This document shows positions 9,636 to 16,637 of a stretch of 64,000 nt of DNA, one piece after another. The DNA is taken from the NCBI RefSeq assembly GCF_006335015.1, contig NZ_VDGT01000003.1, positions 310,001 to 374,000 of the forward strand, read 5' to 3'. Below the pieces are notes generated by a model that saw only the letters and a list, made by a program, of their open reading frames with translations, did no database searches and had not been told where the DNA came from. The position numbers and the translations under genes are program-made. Each line of letters begins with the position of its first letter. The stretch's first letter is position 1. Source of the stretch: Streptomyces sedi (GTDB taxonomy: Bacteria; Actinomycetota; Actinomycetes; Streptomycetales; Streptomycetaceae).

Positions 9636-9781
9636 CGTCGCCTCCTCGCTCCGGGTGCGGGCACCGGGCCTGGTCCGGGGACAGAATTGACGCGCCGGCG
9701 CGGGGTGTCAAGGGGCGTCGTCGCCGGGCGCCGCCCCCGCCCACCGCCCGCGCCGGGGCGGTGGGCGGTGATACTGGGGGC

Positions 9782-10576
9782 ATGGCCGACTACCACGATG
9801 ATCTGCGCCTCGCGCATGTGCTGGCCGACGCCGCCGACGCCACGACGATGGACCGGTTCAAGGCGCTCGACCTCAAGGTCGACACCAAACCGGACATGAC
9901 CCCCGTCAGCGAGGCCGACCGGGCGGCCGAGGAGTTGATCCGCTCCGCGCTGCGGCGGGCCCGGCCCCGGGACGCCGTGCTGGGGGAGGAGTACGGGAGC
10001 GAGGGGCAGGGGCCCCGGCGCTGGGTGATCGACCCGATCGACGGCACCAAGAACTACGTGCGCGGGGTGCCGGTCTGGGCCACGCTGATCGCGTTGCTGG
10101 AACGGGGCGCCGAGGGGGACGTGCCGGTGGTCGGCCTGGTCTCGGCGCCCGCGCTGCACCGGCGCTGGTGGGCGGTGCGCGGCGGGGGCGCCTTCGCCGG
10201 GCGCAGCCTGACCTCGGCGAGTCGGCTGCGGGTCTCCGACGTGGGCTCGCTCGGGGACGCCTCGTTCTCCCTCTCCTCGCTGGGGGGTTGGGAGAAGCGC
10301 GGAATGCTCGACGGGCTGCTCGACCTGACGCGCTCCTGCTGGCGCACGCGCGGCTACGGCGACTTCTGGTCGTACATGATGGTCGCCGAGGGCTCCGTCG
10401 ACATGTGCGCCGAGCCGGAGCTGTCGCTGTGGGACATGGCCGCTCCCTCGATCGTGGTGACCGAGGCCGGGGGCCGCTACACCGGTCTCGACGGGGTGCC
10501 GGGCCCGCACGGGGTGGACGCCGCCGCGTCGAACGGGCTGCTCCACGAGGAGCTGCTGGCGAGGCTGCGCGGCTGA
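9782..10576 (+). CDS. hisN: Histidinol-phosphatase, IMPase family
   Basis: A Mg-dependent phosphatase of 264 residues. The inositol-monophosphatase-type actinobacterial HisN removes phosphate from histidinol phosphate in histidine synthesis. The metal motifs are visible: GEEYG (about 70), [15 protein letters not shown] (about 81) and [16 protein letters not shown] (about 219). The ATG at 9782 follows a purine-rich stretch and a GATACT hexamer. Aro/rsg/hisN neighbourhoods are familiar from other Streptomyces. IMPase relatives can be hard to separate by substrate from sequence alone. Confidence 0.85.
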   Translation: MADYHDDLRLAHVLADAADATTMDRFKALDLKVDTKPDMTPVSEADRAAEELIRSALRRARPRDAVLGEEYGSEGQGPRRWVIDPIDGTKNYVRGVPVWATLIALLERGAEGDVPVVGLVSAPALHRRWWAVRGGGAFAGRSLTSASRLRVSDVGSLGDASFSLSSLGGWEKRGMLDGLLDLTRSCWRTRGYGDFWSYMMVAEGSVDMCAEPELSLWDMAAPSIVVTEAGGRYTGLDGVPGPHGVDAAASNGLLHEELLARLRG

Positions 10577-10652
10577 GCGCGGACGCCGGCGCGGTCCGCG
10601 TCGCGCCGCACGAGGGTGCCGCGAGGGAGGCGGAGGAAGGCGCGGCGGGCGG

Positions 10653-10706
10653 TCACGCGCCGTGGAGGGCCTTGGACCACGGTGCGGACCACCCGCCGCC
10701 TTTCAT
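10653..10706 (-). CDS. Candidate 17-residue leaderless peptide
   Basis: A short reading frame, MKGGGWSAPWSKALHGA, whose ATG begins 6 bases after a perfect TAGGAT -10 element on the minus strand. The -35 is TTGACT at 16-base spacing. The RNA would start at or next to the ATG, so translation would be leaderless. No longer gene follows on this strand before hisN ends. It may be a regulated micropeptide, a leader or a non-coding transcript start. I do not recognise the peptide. Confidence 0.35.
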   Translation of the reverse strand: MKGGGWSAPWSKALHGA

Positions 10707-10712
10707 GAGGCA

Positions 10713-10740
10713 ATCCTATATTGGACTTAGTCCAAGTCAA
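10713..10740 (-). promoter_or_regulatory. Minus-strand promoter with operator in spacer
   Basis: Reading the minus strand, TTGACT (10740-10735), a 16-base spacer and TAGGAT (10718-10713). Both hexamers are close to the Streptomyces vegetative consensus. The palindrome at 10721-10735 fills the spacer, so a bound repressor would block it. Confidence 0.65.
10721..10735. promoter_or_regulatory. Palindromic operator, likely Fur/CatR type
   Basis: TTGGACT-T-AGTCCAA, perfect 7-base arms around one base. It is 55 bases upstream of a Fur-family gene and inside a divergent promoter. Position and symmetry suggest the operator of that regulator. I did not match it to a published box. Confidence 0.6.
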
Positions 10741-10789
10741 GGGCGCGTCCGGAACGCGATGGGGCCCAGGGGGGCACTAGGCTGGCCCC

Positions 10790-11209
10790 ATGAGCGACCT
10801 GCTTGAGCGACTGCGCGCCAGGGGCTGGCGGCTGACCGCCCAACGGCGTGTCATCGCCGAGGTGTTGGACGGCGAGCACGTCCACTTCACCGCGGACGAG
10901 GTCCACGCCAGAGCCGTGGACCGGCTGCCGGAGATCTCCCGGGCCTCGGTCTACAACACGCTGGGCGAGCTGGTCTCCCTCGGCGAGGTGATCGAGGTGA
11001 CCACGGACGGCCGGGCCAAGCGGTACGACCCCAACGCCCACGACCCGCACCAGCACCTGGTCTGCTCCGGCTGCGGCGCGATGCGCGACGTGCGGCTCAG
11101 CGAGGACCCGATGCGGGCGCTGCCGGAGGAGGAGCGCTTCGGCTTCGAGGTCTCGCAGGCGGTCGTCACCTACTACGGGCGTTGCCCCCGGTGCGTGCGG
11201 GGCGGCTGA
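10790..11209 (+). CDS. Fur-family repressor, CatR/PerR-like
   Basis: A metal-dependent regulator of 139 residues. The N-terminal winged helix (LRARGWRLTAQRRVIAEVL through ISRASVYNTLGELVSLGEV) precedes the dimerisation domain with the metal-site stretch HDPHQHLVCSGCG and a C-terminal CPRCV, the two CxxC pairs of a structural zinc site. It resembles the peroxide-sensing FurA/CatR branch rather than Zur or Nur, from memory. No catalase gene is in the window. TAGGCT lies 6 bases before the ATG, so it may be leaderless. A palindrome at 10721-10735 is the probable operator. Confidence 0.8.
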   Translation: MSDLLERLRARGWRLTAQRRVIAEVLDGEHVHFTADEVHARAVDRLPEISRASVYNTLGELVSLGEVIEVTTDGRAKRYDPNAHDPHQHLVCSGCGAMRDVRLSEDPMRALPEEERFGFEVSQAVVTYYGRCPRCVRGG

Positions 11210-11210
11210 T

Positions 11211-11240
11211 TTGCCCGCCGGGACACGGCCGGGCTAGAGT
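11211..11240 (+). promoter_or_regulatory. Promoter of tRNA-fMet
   Basis: TTGCCC, an 18-base spacer and TAGAGT. The -10 element ends 11 bases before the tRNA, giving a predicted start a few bases upstream of it. Confidence 0.65.
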
Positions 11241-11251
11241 GGTCAACACGA

Positions 11252-11325
11252 CGCGGGGTGGAGCAGCTCGGTAGCTCGCTGGGCTCATAACCCAGAGGTC
11301 GCAGGTTCAAATCCTGTCCCCGCTA
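11252..11325 (+). tRNA. Initiator tRNA-Met (CAT)
   Basis: The anticodon is CAT within CTCATAA. The initiator features are the unpaired first base (C1 opposite T72) and three consecutive G-C pairs at the base of the anticodon stem (GGG/CCC). CCA is not encoded. A strong hairpin terminator follows. Confidence 0.93.
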
Positions 11326-11330
11326 CTGGT

Positions 11331-11370
11331 GAACGAAGGTCCGATCCCCTCGGGGATCGGACCTTCGTTC
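11331..11370 (+). terminator. Terminator after tRNA-fMet
   Basis: A perfect 19-base inverted repeat starting GAACGAAGGTCC and meeting at CCCC-TC-GGGG, followed by GTTTC. It is one of the strongest hairpins in the window. Confidence 0.92.
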
Positions 11371-11469
11371 GTTTCACGTCCCGGTGCGGCGGCCCCCGGT
11401 TTCGGCCGTGTTCGACGTTCCCGGGCGGCCGGCCGTGGCCCGGTGGCGGCGGCTGTGGAGAATCGGAGC

Positions 11470-12354
11470 ATGGACGCTACTCTCCAGTATCTGCTCGGTC
11501 TGCTCGACCTGGAGCCCATCGAGCGCGACATCTTCCGGGGCGGCAGCCACCGTTCCGTGGTGCCACGGGTCTTCGGCGGCCAGGTCGCCGCGCAGGCGCT
11601 GGTCGCCGCCTGCCGCACCGTTCCCGAGGAGCGCGTGGCCCACTCGCTGCACTCCTACTTCCTGCGCCCCGGCGACCCGGGGGCGCCGATCGTCTACACG
11701 GTGGACCGGATCAGGGACGGGCGTTCGTTCAGCACCCGGCGCGTGGTGGCGGTCCAGCACGGGCAGCCGATCTTCCATCTCTCGGCCTCCCTCCAGGACG
11801 TCGAGGAGGGGCTCGAACACCAGGAGCCGATGCCCGAGGTCCCCGACCCGGAGACGCTGCCGACCGCCGACGAGATGCTGCCCCGCTACGCCGACCGCTT
11901 CGTCGACCCGGCCGTGGTGGAGCTGCTGCTGGACGCGCGGCGCGCGATCGACCTGCGGTACGTCAACGAGCCCCCGTTCGCCACGGCGGGCGTCCGGCGC
12001 GAGCCGCGCTCCCAGGTGTGGTTCCGCGTCAACGGCAAGCTCGACGGCGAGGCGGACAGCCCCGTCTCCCACCTCTGCCTGGCCACCTATGTCTCCGACA
12101 TGACGCTGCTGGACTCGGTGCTGCTGGCGCACGGCAGGGGCGGCTGGACGGTCGGCGACATCGTGGGCGCCAGCCTGGACCACGCGATGTGGTTCCACCG
12201 GCCGTTCCGCGCCGACGAGTGGCTGCTCTACGACACCGACTCGCCCACCGCGCAGGGCGGGCGCGGGCTGGCGCGGGGCCGGATCTTCACCCGGGACGGG
12301 CGGCTGGCGGTCTCCGTGATCCAGGAGGGGCTGATGCGGGTCCCGCGCGGCTGA
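11470..12354 (+). CDS. Acyl-CoA thioesterase II (TesB family)
   Basis: A double hot-dog thioesterase of 294 residues that hydrolyses acyl-CoA to free acid and CoA. The first half has the typical FGGQVAAQALVAACRTV segment and HSLHSYFLRPGD. The second half has LASYVSDMTLLDSV-like text (LATYVSDMTLLDSVLLAHG) and SLDHAMWFHRPFRADEWLLYD, which match TesB catalytic regions. The ATG at 11470 follows a CGGAG. It is a single gene between a tRNA terminator and a convergent gene, and its chain-length preference cannot be read from sequence. Confidence 0.88.
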   Translation: MDATLQYLLGLLDLEPIERDIFRGGSHRSVVPRVFGGQVAAQALVAACRTVPEERVAHSLHSYFLRPGDPGAPIVYTVDRIRDGRSFSTRRVVAVQHGQPIFHLSASLQDVEEGLEHQEPMPEVPDPETLPTADEMLPRYADRFVDPAVVELLLDARRAIDLRYVNEPPFATAGVRREPRSQVWFRVNGKLDGEADSPVSHLCLATYVSDMTLLDSVLLAHGRGGWTVGDIVGASLDHAMWFHRPFRADEWLLYDTDSPTAQGGRGLARGRIFTRDGRLAVSVIQEGLMRVPRG

Positions 12355-12380
12355 GCCGGTCCCCGGCCGGAACCGGGCGT

Positions 12381-12417
12381 GCGGACCGGCGCGGACCGGC
12401 GCGGACCGGCGCGGACC
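12381..12417. repeat. 10-bp tandem repeat
   Basis: The unit GCGGACCGGC occurs three times in perfect tandem, then GCGGACC as a partial fourth copy. It lies in the gap between two convergent genes. Confidence 0.85.
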
Positions 12418-12435
12418 ACAGGCCGGCGACGGGGG

Positions 12436-13242
12436 TCAGACCAGGGGGCTGGGGCCCGCGAGGCCGGCGGCGTCCAGCAGGTAGGCCGTCATCGGCTCGT
12501 AGAAGCGCGGGTTGATCACATGGTCGTCCAGCGGGACGCAGACGCTCAGCGTGCCCTCGTTCTCGCCGAGGAAGAGCGCCGGGTCGTTGCAGTCCGCGTA
12601 GCCCACGGTCTCGACGCCGAACTGCGCGGCGCAGCCCGCCCAGCCGTGGTCGGCGATCACCAGGTCGGGCAGCTCCTCGCCCTCCTGTGGCAGGGCGGTG
12701 AGGATCTCCGCCATCGGCTGGGGCGAGTGGGTGTGCCAGAGCGTCGCGCCGCGCTCGTACATCGCGACGCCGGCCAGCTGCGCGACCACGCCCTCGTCGG
12801 CCGTCAGGCCGAGCGGAACGCGCACCAGGTCGCAGCCGACGGCGCTGAGCGCCGCAGCGGTCTGGGCGTGCACGTCGAGCAGGCCGCCGGGGTGGCCGGT
12901 GGCGACGAGCACCCGCTGCCGGTCCTGGGCCGCCTTGCGCAGCAGCGCGGCGGCCCGGTCCAGGCCGTCCACGGTCAGCTCGGGGTCGATGGTGTCCTGC
13001 CCCTGCCGGTGCTCGGGGTCCTCGTCGACGCCGCAACGCTCGGCCATCACGGCCAGCACGTCCTGCTCGTCGCTCCATCGGTCGCCGAGTTCGAGCCCCA
13101 GCCAGTAGTAGCGGTTGCCGTTCGCCAACTCGCGGTAGTGCGCGAGATTGTTCTCCCTGGGGGTGGCGACCTCGCCGGCGATCCGGGTGCGCAGCAGGTG
13201 TTCGATCAGTTCCGAACGGGAGGGGGCGGCGATGGTCGGCAT
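12436..13242 (-). CDS. Conserved protein, putative phosphatase
   Basis: A cytosolic protein of 268 residues that I believe is conserved across Streptomyces and commonly called a phosphatase, with no firm function. Visible features are VLVATGHPGGLLDVH (about 110-124) with a histidine pair, an Asp-rich early region (GVDEDPEHRQGQDTIDPEL), and LVIADHGWAGCAAQFGVETVGYADCNDP (about 193-220). Asp/His-rich motifs suggest a metal-dependent hydrolase. It has no signal peptide or membrane segment. The ATG at 13242 precedes MPTIAAPSRSELIEHLL. It is convergent with the thioesterase gene. Confidence 0.5.
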   Translation of the reverse strand: MPTIAAPSRSELIEHLLRTRIAGEVATPRENNLAHYRELANGNRYYWLGLELGDRWSDEQDVLAVMAERCGVDEDPEHRQGQDTIDPELTVDGLDRAAALLRKAAQDRQRVLVATGHPGGLLDVHAQTAAALSAVGCDLVRVPLGLTADEGVVAQLAGVAMYERGATLWHTHSPQPMAEILTALPQEGEELPDLVIADHGWAGCAAQFGVETVGYADCNDPALFLGENEGTLSVCVPLDDHVINPRFYEPMTAYLLDAAGLAGPSPLV

Positions 13243-13326
13243 GGTGACCAGTATCGCCCGGACGCGACGGTTCCGGGCGGGGTGTCGCCGAGCTGTGATG
13301 TGAGGTTGTCCGTCCGCGCGCTGGGT

Positions 13327-13678
13327 GGGTGGCGGGGGTTGGCCGACTACTCACGTGCGTGGCTTGGGTGGGTGGTCGTCCTCGGCCCGGTGTGTGGTTG
13401 CTCGCGCCGTTCCCCGCGCCCCTGGTGTGGGCTGGCGTGGTCGGTTTCGTGCGGGTTCACGCTCGGAAGGTGGCGGCGGGCTTGGGGGCGCGGGGAACTG
13501 CGCGAATGCTGGGTGGCGGGGGTTGGCCGACTACTGACCTCGCCGGTCTGGGTGGGTGGTCGTCCTCGGCCGGGTGTGTGGTTGCTCGCGCCGTTCCCCG
13601 CGCCCCTTCGCTGCCGGTGGGCGGCTTGGGGGCGCGGGGAACTGCGCGAATGCTGGGTGGCGGGGGTTGGCCGACTAC
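13327..13678. repeat. Mosaic direct and inverted repeats
   Basis: Three copies of GGGTGGCGGGGGTTGGCCGACTAC-type text start at 13327, 13511 and 13655. A longer unit containing the last two begins GGCTTGGGGGCGCGGGG (13479-13534 and 13623-13678). Another unit, starting GGGTGGGTGGTCGTCCTC, occurs at 13366-13422 and 13550-13606. The arms GTTCCCCGCGCCCC and GGGGCGCGGGGAAC at 13409/13485 and 13593/13629 are perfectly inverted, so each pair can form a hairpin. The GCGCAGTTCCCCGCGCCCC-type sequence is a familiar dispersed element in Streptomyces intergenic regions. No gene lies in 13243-13730. Confidence 0.9.
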
Positions 13679-13730
13679 GGTGCCGCACCGGCAACGGTGG
13701 GTTGTCGTCCGCGGCCCGCCAGCGCAGCGC

Positions 13731-14273
13731 TCAGTGCGTCGCGCGGTCCTTCGTGTGGCGGGCCGCGTCCGTCGCCGAGTGGCGGATGTCGTCGGCCGCC
13801 TGGCGCATCGACTCCTTGGCCTCGGTGCCGAACTCGCGGGCCGACTTCCCCGCCGCGTCACGCAACGGCTCCAGCTGGGGACCCGCGCGTTCCGCGATGC
13901 GCCCGGCCGCCCGCCGTTCGCCCTCGCTGCTCGGCAGCAGCGCCGCGGCGAGCACGCCGACCGCGAAGCTCGCGGCGCCGGCGGCCAGCGGGTTGCCCTT
14001 GGCCTGCTCGGCGGCCTGGCCGGCGCCCTCGCGCATCGACTGGGCGCCGTTCTGCCCGCCGTGTCGGGCCTGGTCGGCGGAGTGCGACGCGGCCTCACGA
14101 ATCCGGTCGCGGGCGTCCGTGACCGATCCGGTGACCGACTCCTTCAGATGCGTCCCGTTCCGGCGCGCGGCCTTCTTCGGGCTGACCCGGTCGGCGAGTT
14201 GGTCGAGATCGGTCGCCAACTGGTTGCGGGTCGACTCGATGTCGTTCCTTATGCGGTCGGATGACGTACCCAT
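13731..14273 (-). CDS. DUF3618 protein
   Basis: A protein of 180 residues. The N-terminus reads RIRNDIESTRNQLATDLDQLADRVSP, the DUF3618 signature (SDxIRxDIExTRxxL...LxxRVsP). A long Ala/Arg/Gln-rich amphipathic helix region follows, with one hydrophobic stretch AAGAASFAVGVLAAALLP (about 104-121), then more charged helices. It is third in a run of three overlapping genes. Its start overlaps the end of the holin-like gene by 25 bases, indicating coupled expression. The trio looks like an envelope-associated set, but no member has a known reaction. Confidence 0.82.
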   Translation of the reverse strand: MGTSSDRIRNDIESTRNQLATDLDQLADRVSPKKAARRNGTHLKESVTGSVTDARDRIREAASHSADQARHGGQNGAQSMREGAGQAAEQAKGNPLAAGAASFAVGVLAAALLPSSEGERRAAGRIAERAGPQLEPLRDAAGKSAREFGTEAKESMRQAADDIRHSATDAARHTKDRATH

Positions 14274-14710
14274 GCGGCGTCCTCCTTCAGGCTCTCCATG
14301 GTCTTGGTGGGTTTCGGGGAGAAGCGGCGCAGCGTGCCGCGGCCCAGCAGGAAGAGCGTCGCGCCGATCACGGCCCAGACGCCCGCGATGATCAGCCCGG
14401 CCCAGCCGAGGTCCATCACGTTGCCCAGCGCGAAGAGGCCGGCGAACGACAGGAAGAGGACGACCATCCAACCGGCGAAGCCGGCGCCGCCCATCATCCC
14501 CGCCGCCTTGCCCGCGCGCCCCATCTCCTCCTTGACCTCGGTCTTCGCCAGCTCGGCCTCCTGCCGGACGAGCGTCTGCACGTCCGAGGTGACCTCGGCG
14601 AAGAGCGAGCCGACGGAACGTTCGTCCTTCCCGTCGCCCTTCCTCTCGTCCTTCCCACGACCGCCGGCGCGCGTCTCGCGTGCCGTGTCGTGCACCGTGT
14701 CGTGAGCCAT
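14249..14710 (-). CDS. Phage-holin-family (Actino_HolinX) membrane protein
   Basis: A protein of 153 residues. A charged N-terminus leads to SLFAEVTSDVQTLVRQEAELAKTEVKEEMGRAGK, the typical cytoplasmic helix of the Actino_HolinX family, then two transmembrane segments (AGFAGWMVVLFLSFAGLFALG and LIIAGVWAVIGATLFLLG). Despite the family name, chromosomal members are not phage proteins. The ATG at 14710 is one base after the neighbouring stop codon at 14712-14714 on the same strand. It lies between two genes with helical, Ala-rich products. Confidence 0.82.
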   Translation of the reverse strand: MAHDTVHDTARETRAGGRGKDERKGDGKDERSVGSLFAEVTSDVQTLVRQEAELAKTEVKEEMGRAGKAAGMMGGAGFAGWMVVLFLSFAGLFALGNVMDLGWAGLIIAGVWAVIGATLFLLGRGTLRRFSPKPTKTMESLKEDAAWVRHPTA

Positions 14711-14711
14711 C

Positions 14712-15266
14712 TCACACCTCCGGGTAGCCGGTCCGCTCGGGGCGCCGGGCCTGGTCGAACGTGCCGTGGCGGGTGGCGCTCCCCACCGGGTCGCCACCGG
14801 TGGTGCCGGCGGAGTCGGCCCCCTCGCCCGTGCCCGGCGACGTCGACGACGTCCCCGACGAGTCCGTCGAGGCGCCGCCCGCGTCCCGGCCGGCCTTGGC
14901 CATCCGGCCGACGGCCAACCCCGCCAGCGCCGTGGCGCCGACGAACGCCGCCGGGCGCTGCTTCGCGAACCGCTGAGTCTCCTCCAGCAGCCCGTTGAGA
15001 CCGTGCTTGTCCAGGTAGCCGGCGGCCCGGTGCCCACCCTCGGCGGCCTTGGAGACCAGGCTCCTGGTCGGCGAGGACTCGGGGGCCTTGTCCGCCAGGT
15101 CCGACAGCTCGTCCGCGATCTGGCGCACCCGGTCGGCTGCCCGCTGCGACTGGGCCTTCGCCTGCTCGTCGGCGCGATCCCGCACCGTGTGGGCGGCGGC
15201 CTTGGCCTTGTCGGCGGGCGCGTCCCGCTCGCCGGTCCAGAGGTCGCCGCTGAGTGAGTCAGTCAT
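14712..15266 (-). CDS. Ala-rich helical protein, first of trio
   Basis: A protein of 184 residues, hydrophilic and Ala/Lys/Asp-rich. Helices such as DKAKAAAHTVRDRADEQAKA and RVRQIADELSDLADKAPE come first, then a hydrophobic hairpin-like stretch PAAFVGATALAGLAVGRMAKAG (about 104-125) and a low-complexity Ser/Thr/Gly tail. This resembles proteins found beside holin-family and DUF3618 genes in actinobacteria. No enzyme motif is seen. It starts the three-gene run, with only a few bases between genes. Confidence 0.7.
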   Translation of the reverse strand: MTDSLSGDLWTGERDAPADKAKAAAHTVRDRADEQAKAQSQRAADRVRQIADELSDLADKAPESSPTRSLVSKAAEGGHRAAGYLDKHGLNGLLEETQRFAKQRPAAFVGATALAGLAVGRMAKAGRDAGGASTDSSGTSSTSPGTGEGADSAGTTGGDPVGSATRHGTFDQARRPERTGYPEV

Positions 15267-15348
15267 GCCTTCGCTCCCTTGTAGCGGCTCGCTTCGAGTG
15301 CTCCGGGTATCCGTGGCGGGGGAACGGAAACCCGCATCCCGCTCCGGC

Positions 15349-16164
15349 TCAGCGGCGCCCGTGCAGCGCCCGGTTCAGCGTCAGCCACTGCCGGGGCGTG
15401 ACGTGGCCGACCGGGGTGTTCCCGGGGACGCCCGCGGCGGCCAGGGCCGCCCGCACCCGCGGCGCCGCGCGCCGGCGGCGCAGCGTGGCGTCCAGGGAGC
15501 CGCCGACGCCGGTGAATCCCTCGTCCACCAGCGCCCGGTAGGCCGCCAGCTCGCGCGGCGGCACCAGCGGCGCGGGCCGCCGCACCAGGCGCAGCACGGC
15601 GGAGTCGGTGCGCGGCACAGGCGAGAAGTGGTGCCGGGAGATCCGCGGCCCCAGGCGCCAGTCGAACTCGGGCCAGGAGCGCACGGTCAGCAGCGGCCAG
15701 GTGCCGAAGTCGCCGGCGCGGCGCCTGGCGAACTCGCGCTGGGTGACCAGCGTCGCCGAGGTGAGCGTTCCGGCGGCCAGACACCAGCGCACGATGTCGG
15801 TGGTGCGGGAGTAGGGGATGTTGCCGACGACCACGAACGGGCGGGCCGGCGGCCGGGCGCGCAGGAAGTCACCGGGGACGACCCGGACGTTGCCCTCCGT
15901 GGCCAGCCGGCCGGGGAGGGCGGCGGCCAGCGCCGGGTCCAGCTCGTAGGCGACGACCTCGCGGCTGGCCCTGGCCAGCGCGCGGGTGAGCCGGCCCTCG
16001 CCGGCGCCCGGCTCCAGTACCAGGGCGGAGGGCGCCAGCGCGGCGGCCTCGGTGATCCGGCGCAGCACGGCGGCGTCGCGCAGGAAGTTCTGGGAGAGGG
16101 CCCTGCGGTTGTCACCGTGTCGGTGGGCGGCGCGGCGGTGGGCAGGGCGGTGTGGGCGGGCCAT
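15349..16164 (-). CDS. 23S rRNA adenine N6-methyltransferase (Erm family)
   Basis: An Erm/KsgA-type SAM-dependent methyltransferase of 271 residues. Erm proteins methylate A2058 (E. coli numbering) of 23S rRNA and give resistance to macrolides, lincosamides and streptogramin B. Motif X is LSQNFLRD (about 23), motif I LEPGAGEGRLTRAL (about 50), and motif IV NIPYSRTTDIVRW (about 114). The resemblance is to the Streptomyces ErmO/Lrm branch, recalled as monomethylating, rather than to housekeeping KsgA, because of the short C-terminal domain and basic N-terminal tail. The upstream region has a promoter, a short leader ORF and a hairpin, as expected for drug-inducible control. It is divergent from the ABC exporter gene. 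Confidence 0.88.
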   Translation of the reverse strand: MARPHRPAHRRAAHRHGDNRRALSQNFLRDAAVLRRITEAAALAPSALVLEPGAGEGRLTRALARASREVVAYELDPALAAALPGRLATEGNVRVVPGDFLRARPPARPFVVVGNIPYSRTTDIVRWCLAAGTLTSATLVTQREFARRRAGDFGTWPLLTVRSWPEFDWRLGPRISRHHFSPVPRTDSAVLRLVRRPAPLVPPRELAAYRALVDEGFTGVGGSLDATLRRRRAAPRVRAALAAAGVPGNTPVGHVTPRQWLTLNRALHGRR

Positions 16165-16183
16165 GGGGTCCTCGAAGGCGTGA

Positions 16184-16241
16184 GGACAGGCCGTGTCGCG
16201 CGGGGAATCCGCGCGTGACGGGGGAAGCCGGCGGCCTGTCC
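16184..16241 (-). promoter_or_regulatory. Nested hairpin in erm leader
   Basis: The outer arms GGACAGGCCG and CGGCCTGTCC are perfect over 10 bp. An inner stem CGCGCGG/CCGCGCG with a 5-base loop lies inside. It ends 10 bases before the erm ribosome binding site (GAGGA) and lies after the leader ORF. This fits an attenuator or an alternative-fold element. Confidence 0.65.
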
Positions 16242-16329
16242 GGGTCGGTGGGGACTCGGAGGGCCCTGGGCGAACGGAGGGGAACGCGTGGGGGAGCGCG
16301 AGCGAGGCTCGGGCGCCGGGCGAGACCTG

Positions 16330-16434
16330 TCAGGCCAGGGCCGTGCGCCGGATGCGAGGACGTCGGTCGGCGAAGCTCGCAACGGACGTCCGCGCGTCGG
16401 CGCGGCATCCGTTGATGAGCGTGAAGGCTCCCAT
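16330..16434 (-). CDS. Leader peptide ORF upstream of erm
   Basis: An ORF of 34 codons, beginning MGAFTLINGC and ending PRIRRTALA, on the erm strand 165 bases upstream of the erm start. Its ATG is 8 bases after the TAGGGT -10 element and has no ribosome binding site, so it would be translated leaderlessly. The late RIR stretch fits the Arg/Lys-X-Arg/Lys pattern at which macrolide-bound ribosomes are known to stall in some erm leaders. Coding status is inferred from position and not proven. Confidence 0.55.
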   Translation of the reverse strand: MGAFTLINGCRADARTSVASFADRRPRIRRTALA

Positions 16435-16442
16435 GGGGCGCG

Positions 16443-16471
16443 ACCCTAAGGTCCCCTCCCACCCGCCGCAA
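16443..16471 (-). promoter_or_regulatory. erm leader promoter, WblC/WhiB7-type
   Basis: On the minus strand: TTGCGG (16471-16466), a 17-base spacer and TAGGGT (16448-16443). An AAAA tract lies 4 bases upstream of the -35. An AT-rich block just upstream of -35 is the known signature of WhiB7/WblC-activated antibiotic-responsive promoters. The assignment to WblC is inference. Confidence 0.65.
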
Positions 16472-16637
16472 ACCCTTTTCGCCGTCCGGGCGCTGTCGTG
16501 CGCCGGGCGCGGAACGGTGGCACGTTCGAAATGTTGCGGTGGGATGAAATGGCCGGTCGGCGACGTTAGCGGGACGGCGGCGGGCCAAGGTGGCCGGCCG
16601 GGAGGGGACGACGGACTTGGGTACGGGAGGCGCCACG

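Noticed and set aside
12379..14391. Long plus-strand open frame through the phosphatase gene and repeats
   Set aside because: It is an antisense shadow of the minus-strand phosphatase-like and DUF3618 genes, and it crosses the mosaic repeats.
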